Shown here piece by piece: positions 1-7,208 of a DNA stretch of 58,712 nt. The position numbers were made by a program, and so were the translations under genes. How positions within the stretch are numbered: position 1 is the first letter of the stretch; each line of letters starts with the position of its first letter. The notes under the pieces are model-generated. The model was not told the origin of the DNA, made no database searches, and saw only the letters and a program-made list of their open reading frames with translations. Source of the stretch: Clostridiales bacterium (GTDB taxonomy: Bacteria > Bacillota > Clostridia > Christensenellales > CAG-138); assembly GCA_012517905.1 (NCBI GenBank), contig JAAYUE010000065.1, positions 1-58,712 on the forward strand, given 5' to 3'.

Positions 1-18
1 ATCGTAGCAGGTCAAGGG

Positions 19-699
19 TTGGATTACAATGTCGATATCGTAATGTGCATCGACGCCACAGGCAGCATGTCGCCAATCATCGAGGAAGTCAAAACAAACG
101 CGCTGTCCTTTTACAAAAAGTTTGTGGCGGAGATGGACGAGGCAAACAAGCGCGTTGAGCAGCTGCGGATCAAGGTGATCGTTTTTCGGGACTACGAATG
201 CGATACCGAGCCGATGACGCAGTCCGAGTTTTTTGTTTTGCCGGATGAGAACGACGCGTTCGAGTCGTTTGTGCGCGGCATTACGGCCTCCGGCGGCGGA
301 GACGGGCCGGAAAACGGGCTGGAAGCCATTGCGCTTGCGCTTAAGTCGGATTGGGTGACGACCGGGTCCAAACGCCGCCATGTTATCCTGATGTTTTCGG
401 ATGCGCCGGCGCTCGAACTGGGGCAGCGCAGCGGCAGTCCCAAATATCCTTCGGGAATGCCGGCAAACCTGCAGGAACTCGGCGACTGGTGGGAGGGCAC
501 CGCGCAGATCGGTACGTTTGAAGCGTCCAAGTGCGGCCGCCTCGTGGTGTTTGCGCCGGATGCTTACCCCTGGTCCGATATGCAGACCTGGAATAACTAC
601 TGGCATACGCCGTCGAGCGGCGGAACCGGGCTTGAGGACGTAGACATCGACGCGGCAATCCGCCTGCTTGTCTGCTCCGTCGGCGGCACGGTGCAATAA
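19..699 (+). CDS. von Willebrand factor A (TerY-like) domain protein, possibly 5' partial
   Basis: A single vWA domain fills the protein. The metal-ion-dependent adhesion site starts with DATGS at residues 12-16; a GGGDGPENG segment near residue 95 and a hydrophobic strand ending in FSDAP near residue 127 supply the other expected loops. About 226 residues is the size of TerY-type stand-alone vWA proteins. These bind a divalent metal and act as cytosolic protein-interaction modules rather than enzymes. The phosphatase and kinase genes follow directly, which is the TerY-P triad order known from tellurite/stress-type systems. The frame is open to the window edge, so the TTG at 19 is only the first usable start; the true start may lie outside. 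A hairpin after the stop may lower transcription into the phosphatase gene. Confidence 0.85.
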   Translation: MDYNVDIVMCIDATGSMSPIIEEVKTNALSFYKKFVAEMDEANKRVEQLRIKVIVFRDYECDTEPMTQSEFFVLPDENDAFESFVRGITASGGGDGPENGLEAIALALKSDWVTTGSKRRHVILMFSDAPALELGQRSGSPKYPSGMPANLQELGDWWEGTAQIGTFEASKCGRLVVFAPDAYPWSDMQTWNNYWHTPSSGGTGLEDVDIDAAIRLLVCSVGGTVQ

Positions 700-712
700 A
701 AAACGTGCAGAC

Positions 713-739
713 AGCCTTCCTGATCAGGAGGGCTTTCTT
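713..739 (+). terminator. intrinsic terminator-like hairpin inside the signalling cassette
   Basis: AGCCTTCC (713-720) pairs with GGAGGGCT (727-734) around a TGATCA loop and runs into TTTCTT. It sits between the vWA stop and the phosphatase start, so it probably acts as a partial terminator that sets the ratio of vWA to phosphatase/kinase. Confidence 0.6.
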
Positions 740-788
740 GCTGTATGGGCAAAAACGGGCACGTGGGACACGATTTCGGAGGAATCAC

Positions 789-2213
789 ATGAACGGAACC
801 ATCTACCGGCAGCGGGAGGTCAAGAGCGAATCCGGCGGAGTGCTTCCCGTTGGAGAGGATACGCTGCCGCTGGCTACGGAGCATCTCCTGCTGGTTGCGG
901 ACGGGCTTGGCGGGACCGGCGGGTTTCCGCACCAGCGGATCAATCCCGACATATTGGAAAAAGACCGGTTCCTTGCAACCGCGTATGAAGGCGTATTTTC
1001 CGATGCCACGCCGGACGAAATCAAACGATATACAGTAGAAGCATTTTCCGAGCTGTTCGCGCTCAGGGACCTCTATTTCAGCAGCTATAAATACGCCAAG
1101 CGAAGCGGATACTTCGCTTCGCGGATCGCGGCTTCCCTGCTGCTGAATGAAGTGCTGTCCGGCGGAGAACAGGGTATTGTGGAGCTGCTGAAGCGGTTTC
1201 AGGAAGCGCCGTTGTCCGAACGCGCTGCGTTCGAAACGGAAACCGGCGAGCGCTATGTGCGCTGCATTTCGGACGGCATGCGGCAGGTGGCGCAAAAAGC
1301 GAATCTGATCTATGAATCGAAGTCCAGCGGCATGGCGCTGCTGCCGACGACGATTTCGCTGACGCTTTGCGCTCCGCGGGAGAATTGTCTGGATGCGCTG
1401 TTCGCCTGGGCGGGCGATTCGCGAGGATATGTTTGGAATTCGGACGGACTGATGCAGGCGACAGCGGATCACGAGAGCGCAGAGGTGATGACGAACATCA
1501 TCAGCCTCCGTGCTCCGTTTTACATCTCCTGCAAATTTATGACACTGGCGCAGCCATGCGTGGTGTTTAACGCAAGCGACGGTTGTTTCGACTGCTTTAC
1601 GGCGCCGATCGACTTTGAATACTTCCTGCTGGACGCGCTGACGCGCGCGGAATCGATGGATGCGTTTTTAGAGTCGGCACGGGCGTTTTTTGCTGCGAAC
1701 TCCTCGGATGACAGCTCGACGCTCGCACTGGGAACGTTCGGATACGCCGATTTTGCCGCGCTTCGCAAGGCGGCGCAGGAGCGTCTTGACCGCATGCGCG
1801 AAACGTATGTCGATCCGCTGCCGGATATCTTCACACGCGACTACACCGCCGAACTGCAGCAGCAGGAAAAACGCTACCGCGCAAAAGCGACGGAGGCAAA
1901 GGACCTTTGCGGTGCGCTGCCCGAGGTGATCGCTTATTGCGCGGGCGCAGCCGCTTCGCGGAAAAAGACGGACGGGAGTCACGATCTTGCCGCCGATTCG
2001 GCGGCCTACTGGCAGGCGAATTATCCGGATGTGATCGAGCACATGCTGACCGGCGGACTCTTTGCCGCGGATCAAAAGACGCGGGTGGAAGCGATCGTGG
2101 CCGACGATCTGGAGAAGCTGCGCGCCCTTCGCGCCGCCTATGCGCAGCGGGAGAAGCTGTACGAGGCATATGAGTCCGGATACGGCGCGCTGATTCGGGA
2201 GGAGAAAATATGA
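789..2213 (+). CDS. PP2C-like protein phosphatase of the vWA/kinase cassette
   Basis: A 474-residue cytosolic protein. The N-terminal two thirds carries PP2C landmarks: ADGLGG at 37-42 (metal-binding Asp38), GDSR at 209-212, SDG at 263-265 and a DDSS segment at 307-310. PP2C enzymes remove phosphate from Ser/Thr with two metal ions. The C-terminal 130 residues are charged, probably helical, and not recognised. The ATG at 789 was chosen because GGAGGAA lies just upstream; a longer reading from 705 would begin in the hairpin. The stop overlaps the kinase ATG (ATGA at 2210-2213), so phosphatase and kinase are translationally coupled and probably act on the same targets. The family call is firm; the substrate is unknown. 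Confidence 0.85.
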   Translation: MNGTIYRQREVKSESGGVLPVGEDTLPLATEHLLLVADGLGGTGGFPHQRINPDILEKDRFLATAYEGVFSDATPDEIKRYTVEAFSELFALRDLYFSSYKYAKRSGYFASRIAASLLLNEVLSGGEQGIVELLKRFQEAPLSERAAFETETGERYVRCISDGMRQVAQKANLIYESKSSGMALLPTTISLTLCAPRENCLDALFAWAGDSRGYVWNSDGLMQATADHESAEVMTNIISLRAPFYISCKFMTLAQPCVVFNASDGCFDCFTAPIDFEYFLLDALTRAESMDAFLESARAFFAANSSDDSSTLALGTFGYADFAALRKAAQERLDRMRETYVDPLPDIFTRDYTAELQQQEKRYRAKATEAKDLCGALPEVIAYCAGAAASRKKTDGSHDLAADSAAYWQANYPDVIEHMLTGGLFAADQKTRVEAIVADDLEKLRALRAAYAQREKLYEAYESGYGALIREEKI

Positions 2214-3748
2214 GCGAGACGATCAGGGGATATGGCCTGACGGGCGATTGGAAGACGTCCACCGGCGGCATGACGGCTATGGCACAGAGGGAGGGCAGGA
2301 AGTTCTTCCTGAAAAAATACAAAAATCCTGTGCAGCCAAACCAAGCGGACATCGACGCGGGCAGAATATCAAAAAAGACCTATGAGGCAAACAAGCGGCG
2401 ATTCGACTCTTTTGTGTCGACGCGCTCCAAAATCAACGAGAACCTCTCGACAAAAGCAGGCATGGGCGGCAACATCATACTGCCGCTGGAGTGGTTCGTG
2501 CACGAAAACCTGTATATAGAGGCTTCGGAATTCGTCTCGGGTCTGATTTCCGACGACGACATTATCCGCCTGCCGTATGAAAACAAGAAGCTCGTCATGC
2601 TGACCGCGGCGAGCGCGCTCGCGAGCGTGCACCGGCTCGGTATCGTGCACGGCGATCTGAAAGCTACGAATATCCTCGGCGCAAAAAACGCCGCGGGCAA
2701 CTATGTTGCGAAGATCATCGACTTTGACTGCAGCTATTTTGTAACCCAAAAACCGCAAAACGACATCGGAGGAGATCAGGTATATGCCTCGCCGGAGCTG
2801 GGGCTGTGCTGGATCAGCGAGATGGAACCGGAGTATGTGGACCAGCTCTCGATCAAATCGGATATCTTTTCGCTCGGGCTGGTTTTTCATCGCTATATCA
2901 CGGGCGATTTGCCGCAGCCGAGATCGATCCCCAAGGAAATGTCCGACAAACATAAAAAAGGCAGCGCGATCTATCCCTGGGAAATATTGCTATACGACGA
3001 ACGTCTCGTCGTCAGCCCGAAGGTGAAGGAGCCGTACCTGATAGATCTGATCGAAAGCATGCTGCAGCCAAAGCCGGAAGCGCGGCCGGATGCGGCGGAC
3101 GTGCTGGATTTTCTCAAAAGCGGGCGCAAATCCGCTGCCGCGGCGCGCATCCCCGAAGCGGGCGCGGCGAAAGAAACGCCGGTAAAAGAACCGGTAAAGG
3201 AGACGCCTCCGGTTACCGGTACGGCAAAAGCGCCGACGGCGCCGCCGAAACCGGCGTCAGCGCCCAAAGCGCCGGTTGCCAAAGGATTCGCTTCGCCTTG
3301 GACGGAGCATGCGATCACCTGGCTACCCGAAAAGATCGCGGGCATGCGCTTCGTTTCCTGCGAACAGACGGAGGCGGCTGGAAAGCACTGCTACCGCTTC
3401 TTCCGCGCGGATGGAACGGGCATGATATTTACAATCGAAAAACTCATGATGCTCGGCTTGGCGGCGCCCGCCGGTGCGCCGCGCGTTGCAGCGAAAGCCG
3501 AGCCGGTGAAAAGCCCGCCGACCGCTCCGCCGAAAGCCGCGCCGGTATCCGCTGAGAAGAACGCGCTTTGGGAAGAAGACGCTGTGTATGCGGTCGATTC
3601 TTCCGCTCTGGCGCGGGACGGATATGACGCGATCGTCAGGACGGATAAGGGCGGCAAAAAAGGATATCTGGCGGTCGGGACAGGCGGGCGAGAGCGCTTC
3701 ATGCCGCTGCAGACGCTGGTCATGCTCGGATATCTGAAAAAACGCTGA
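2210..3748 (+). CDS. Serine/threonine protein kinase-like protein with two C-terminal repeat modules
   Basis: A kinase-like domain occupies about residues 1-300. Lys35 or Lys36 in FFLKKY is the likely ATP-binding lysine, HGDLKATN at 147-154 is the catalytic loop, and DFD at 171-173 replaces the usual DFG. YASPEL serves as the APE motif. A Pro/Ala/Lys-rich linker follows. Two related segments of about 50-55 residues come next (about 367-418 and 457-512), each with an acidic/aromatic start and ending in an LMMLGL or LVMLGY helix, separated by another Pro-rich linker. No membrane segment is seen. The four-base overlap with the phosphatase gene indicates one operon. The kinase presumably phosphorylates proteins recognised by the vWA or zinc-finger partners; that is inference. 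The DFD change could alter metal binding. Confidence 0.85.
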   Translation: MSETIRGYGLTGDWKTSTGGMTAMAQREGRKFFLKKYKNPVQPNQADIDAGRISKKTYEANKRRFDSFVSTRSKINENLSTKAGMGGNIILPLEWFVHENLYIEASEFVSGLISDDDIIRLPYENKKLVMLTAASALASVHRLGIVHGDLKATNILGAKNAAGNYVAKIIDFDCSYFVTQKPQNDIGGDQVYASPELGLCWISEMEPEYVDQLSIKSDIFSLGLVFHRYITGDLPQPRSIPKEMSDKHKKGSAIYPWEILLYDERLVVSPKVKEPYLIDLIESMLQPKPEARPDAADVLDFLKSGRKSAAAARIPEAGAAKETPVKEPVKETPPVTGTAKAPTAPPKPASAPKAPVAKGFASPWTEHAITWLPEKIAGMRFVSCEQTEAAGKHCYRFFRADGTGMIFTIEKLMMLGLAAPAGAPRVAAKAEPVKSPPTAPPKAAPVSAEKNALWEEDAVYAVDSSALARDGYDAIVRTDKGGKKGYLAVGTGGRERFMPLQTLVMLGYLKKR

Positions 3749-3813
3749 CACGCGGCGCCGAGCGCGCCGGGGATTCGGAAAACTGAGAAAAACGATACGT
3801 CTGGGGCAGCGAA

Positions 3814-4578
3814 ATGGCATGGATTTGCGAAGACTGCAATACAAATAACGAAGATTCGGATTTGGAATGCTGCGTCTGCGGAAGCAGCAAAGCCAGTTCG
3901 GTCGAGCGCGCGGCGAAACGCGCCGCCGAAGAAGAAAAGAAACTTCGCGCCGAGCGGGAAGCCGCGGAGCGCGAAAGAGCTGCCCGGGAAGCCGCGGAAC
4001 GGGAGAAGAAGACCAGAGAAGCCAAAGCGCGCGCGGAAAAGGAACGTGAAGAGAAAAAGCGCGCGGAAGAAGCAAGAAAAACGGCTGAAAAGGAGCGCGC
4101 CGCGCGAGACGCCGAAGCGCTGAGAGCCGCGCGGGAAGCGAAAGCACGCGCGAAAACGAGCGGCGGGTTCAAGCCGGGATATAAGCCAAAGGTCGAAAAG
4201 CCGAAGAAAGCCGGCAAAGTGTTGCTTGCCCTGCTGCTCATCGGGCTTGCGTCTTTTGGCGTGGTGATGATAGTCCGCGCGGTAAGCGACGGATCGGCGA
4301 ATCCGCTTCACGGAAGCGCAAACTATGGAACGCAGAAATCGACACCGTCACCGGCGCCGACGCCGACGGAAGAACCGCATCAGTATGCGTATATCGCCAA
4401 TGTTGACAGCGGCGCGCTCGTGTTTAAAGAGCCGAGGCGCAGCAGCGAGACGATCACGAAGATTCGAAAAGGCGAGCGCGTCGAAATTGTGGAATACGAA
4501 CCGGACGGCGAATGGTGTGTGATCCATTACAACGACATTTACGCGTATATTCAGCTCAGATATCTGGAACTGGAATAA
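3814..4578 (+). CDS. RanBP2-type zinc finger, coiled-coil, single-pass membrane protein with SH3-like domain
   Basis: A four-part protein of 254 residues. Residues 3-22 fit the RanBP2 zinc-finger spacing exactly: Trp3, Cys5, Cys8, Asn12, Cys19, Cys22. Residues about 30-115 are an Ala/Glu/Arg/Lys-rich helix with coiled-coil character. One hydrophobic segment lies near 136-158. The C-terminal 65 residues resemble a bacterial SH3 domain (VDSGALVFKEPRRSS, then GERVEIVEY and a final YLELE). A cytosolic zinc finger and extracytoplasmic SH3 domain would suit a sensor or anchor linking the kinase cassette to the cell wall. It follows the kinase by 65 bases on the same strand. The ribosome site is weak. 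Function is inferred from domains only. Confidence 0.75.
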   Translation: MAWICEDCNTNNEDSDLECCVCGSSKASSVERAAKRAAEEEKKLRAEREAAERERAAREAAEREKKTREAKARAEKEREEKKRAEEARKTAEKERAARDAEALRAAREAKARAKTSGGFKPGYKPKVEKPKKAGKVLLALLLIGLASFGVVMIVRAVSDGSANPLHGSANYGTQKSTPSPAPTPTEEPHQYAYIANVDSGALVFKEPRRSSETITKIRKGERVEIVEYEPDGEWCVIHYNDIYAYIQLRYLELE

Positions 4579-4640
4579 GTCGATCCGGACAATCCAAAAC
4601 TGATCTGGCGGTCGAATAACTGCGCTGCGAGGAACCCGAT

Positions 4641-5738
4641 ATGAACGATACGAAGATCATCAAAACCATCTGCGCCAAGACCGGCAAATATTTCGCGCTG
4701 GAAGTAAAGCAGTTTGGCGGCGAGTACCGCGTGGTCAACATGGTGGAGCTCAGCGGAGACGAGGCGGACCACATCGCCTCCGAAATCCGCGTCAAGGCGC
4801 TCAAGAGCGCGGAGAACCTGCTGCCGTGCAGCCGCTGCGGCAGCAGAACCGTCATGGGATGCGCCTGCGCGCGGAGCGCGAAGTGCTCAAAAAACACGCC
4901 GTATCGTTTTCAGTGTCTCTATTGCAAGGAGATGTGCTTTGACAACACGGGCGTGAAAGCGGGCGGTCCGTATACGCAGTGGGCCGGCATCAGTAACATT
5001 CCCGATGCGGCAAAGGACCGCTTTGGCAACGCCGCGGGCAGCCAGTACGACCTCGCACAGGACGGCGGGTTTCAGGGCTATAAGATTGTCATCCTGCTGA
5101 CTTATCTTGACGACAACTCGATAGGAAAACTGCCGTATCCAATCGACGCACTTTCTAAGAAAGGTTTTTCGGTGACCCTGTTTTCCGGTGTTCCCGATGT
5201 AAATACGCTTTGCAGAGAGCTCGCCGATGCATGCCAATTATGGTACATCTCCGATAAAAGCCGACACATCACAGATCAGCATGTGGATGTGATACAGGAT
5301 TTCTTTCAGCAAGGATACGGGCTTTATATATGGGGGGATAACGACCCGTTTTACGTAGATGCGAACATTCTCTGCAATCGAATTTTCGGCACGACGATGA
5401 GCGGCAATAGCCAGGGGAACCAGATCATCGGCGTGCAAGCGCATCAAGGCGGCTCGGGCATCATTACAAACCACCTGATTACCACCGGGCTGACAAATTT
5501 CTATGAAGGGATTACCATTGCAGAAGTGCAGACGACGAAAGACCTGCAACCGCTCATCTATGGGTCTAACGGAAAAGTAGTTGCCGCCTACTATGAAAAA
5601 GAACAAAAGCGTGCAATCGTGGACGGCGGCTTTACGAGACTGTATTGCAAATGGAACTCCGCCGGTACGGACCGATACGTCGTCAACGCCGCTGCGTGGC
5701 TGGCGAACGTGGAGCGGTTTGGATACAGCAAACAATAG
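4641..5738 (+). CDS. Zinc-ribbon protein with flavodoxin/amidotransferase-like C-terminus, paralogue 1
   Basis: A family I cannot name. Residues 1-145 contain paired cysteines (63/66, 74/76, 82, 92/95, 99) that suggest one or two zinc ribbons. From about residue 147 the pattern changes to alternating strands and helices (GYKIVIL, then a GYGLYIWGDNDPF segment near 232), reminiscent of the class I glutamine-amidotransferase-like or IFT52-like fold. That fold assignment is a guess from pattern. No signal peptide or membrane segment is seen. GAGGAA precedes the ATG. The next gene is a tandem copy whose first 145 residues differ at only about five positions. Position after the kinase, phosphatase and zinc-finger genes suggests an effector or substrate of the cassette. 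Confidence 0.75.
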   Translation: MNDTKIIKTICAKTGKYFALEVKQFGGEYRVVNMVELSGDEADHIASEIRVKALKSAENLLPCSRCGSRTVMGCACARSAKCSKNTPYRFQCLYCKEMCFDNTGVKAGGPYTQWAGISNIPDAAKDRFGNAAGSQYDLAQDGGFQGYKIVILLTYLDDNSIGKLPYPIDALSKKGFSVTLFSGVPDVNTLCRELADACQLWYISDKSRHITDQHVDVIQDFFQQGYGLYIWGDNDPFYVDANILCNRIFGTTMSGNSQGNQIIGVQAHQGGSGIITNHLITTGLTNFYEGITIAEVQTTKDLQPLIYGSNGKVVAAYYEKEQKRAIVDGGFTRLYCKWNSAGTDRYVVNAAAWLANVERFGYSKQ

Positions 5739-5806
5739 CAAAGTGGAGCTTCTTTCGAATAGAAATTAAAGAAACATTCTTTGTCAAACTGGAAACGGCG
5801 GTGCAC

Positions 5807-6901
5807 ATGAACGATACGAAGATCATCAAAACCATCTGCGCAAAGACCGGCAAATATTTCGCGCTGGAAGTAAAGCAGTTTGGCGGCGATTACCGCGTGG
5901 TCAACATGGTGGAACTCAGCGGAGACGAGGCGGACCACATCGCCTCCGAAATCCGCGTCAAGGCGCTCAAGAGTGCGGAGAACCTGCTGCCGTGCAGCCG
6001 CTGCGGCAGCAGAACCGTCATGGGATGCGCCTGCGCGCGGAGTTCGAAATGCTCAAAAAACACGCCATACCGTTTTCAGTGTCTCTATTGCAAGGAGATG
6101 TGTTTTGACAATACGGGCGCGAAAGCGGGCGGTCCGTATACGCAGTGGGCCGGCATCAGCAACATTCCCGATGCGGCGAAGGACCGCTTTGGCAACGCCG
6201 CGGGCAGCCAGTACGACCTCGCACAGGACGGAAGTTTTGCAGGATATAAAATTGTGATCGTGGTTTCCAGCACGGAAAAGCCAAAGGATACATTTTCCAA
6301 AGCGGTTGGAGCGCTTACCCAAAAGGGATTTTCCGTGACTTCATACTATGGTGTGCCGGACGTGCAGACGCTCAGCAACGAACTGACCGATGCGTGCCAG
6401 CTCTGGTATATTGCGGATCACAAGCAGCATATTACAGACGCGCATGTTCATCTGATCGACGAGTATTTCAGCCAGGGGTACGGCATATATATCTGGGGGG
6501 ATAACGAACCGTATTTTGTCGACGCGAACATTATTTGCAGAGCGATCTTCGGCACGTACTTAAGCGGCAATAGCCGCGGAGATCAGGTGCTTGGCGTTCA
6601 GACGCGGCCAAACGGGCCGGGGATTATTCCCGATCATCTGATTACAACCGGGTTGACCAGCTTCTACGAAGGGGACACCATCGCGGAAGTGCATACAACC
6701 CAGGAACTGAATCCGCTTTTGTACAGCTCGGAAAGCAAAGTGCTGGCGACGTATTATGAAAAGAATCAGAAACGCGCAATCATCGACGGCGGGTATACGA
6801 GGCTATATTGCGGTTGGGACAGAGCGGGGACGGACCGGTATGTCGTCAACGCCGCCGCGTGGCTTGCGAACGTGGAGCGGTTTGGCTATATCGAACAGTA
6901 A
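5807..6901 (+). CDS. Zinc-ribbon protein with flavodoxin/amidotransferase-like C-terminus, paralogue 2
   Basis: A 364-residue tandem paralogue of the preceding gene. The N-terminal zinc-ribbon part is nearly identical to its neighbour even at DNA level, while the C-terminal 215 residues have clearly diverged. Conserved C-terminal landmarks such as GYGIYIWGDNEPY and the ending YVVNAAAWLANVERFGY are kept, so both copies look intact. The start was placed at the ATG at 5807 by alignment with paralogue 1; the reading frame is open upstream, but that stretch overlaps the end of the first copy. The pattern fits duplication followed by gene conversion of the 5' part, or selection for a constant adaptor with changing ligand domains. 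Function is unknown. Confidence 0.75.
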   Translation: MNDTKIIKTICAKTGKYFALEVKQFGGDYRVVNMVELSGDEADHIASEIRVKALKSAENLLPCSRCGSRTVMGCACARSSKCSKNTPYRFQCLYCKEMCFDNTGAKAGGPYTQWAGISNIPDAAKDRFGNAAGSQYDLAQDGSFAGYKIVIVVSSTEKPKDTFSKAVGALTQKGFSVTSYYGVPDVQTLSNELTDACQLWYIADHKQHITDAHVHLIDEYFSQGYGIYIWGDNEPYFVDANIICRAIFGTYLSGNSRGDQVLGVQTRPNGPGIIPDHLITTGLTSFYEGDTIAEVHTTQELNPLLYSSESKVLATYYEKNQKRAIIDGGYTRLYCGWDRAGTDRYVVNAAAWLANVERFGYIEQ

Positions 6902-6942
6902 TTGCGAGACCTTTATCCTGCCGATTGAAAAGTCTCTTTGGT

Positions 6943-6962
6943 GTGTTTTTTGACGCACAGGA
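6943..6962 (+). repeat. 20-base direct repeat, copy 1
   Basis: GTGTTTTTTGACGCACAGGA occurs here and again at 9753-9772 in the same orientation. Weaker similarity continues for about 30 bases beyond it. The two copies flank the GH5 lipoprotein gene, 2.8 kb apart. The rest of 6902-7136 shows no gene. Confidence 0.7.
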
Positions 6963-7136
6963 CCGCAATAAGTTGCAATAGATTGCTTGGGATTTGTTCG
7001 AACAGGCGGATGGTATCGCGCGCGACCGATTGGCGGGGTGCTGTTCGGAGAAAAAAAGCAGTCATCGATACCGGGAAGCTAAATGCAAGGGGGATTCTTG
7101 AGCAGATATTTCTTTAAAAATGAGAAATAGTGCAAA

Positions 7137-7186
7137 TGAAAAAACAATACAGACTGCAACCATAACGAGGCTTGGCTGCAGTCTGT
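7137..7186 (-). terminator. intrinsic terminator of the GH5 lipoprotein gene
   Basis: On the minus strand ACAGACTGCA pairs with TGCAGTCTGT (7149-7158 with 7177-7186) and is followed by ATTGTTTTTTC. It lies 23 bases beyond the stop at 7209. Confidence 0.8.
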
Positions 7187-7208
7187 TTCTCAAAATACTC
7201 TATGGAGA

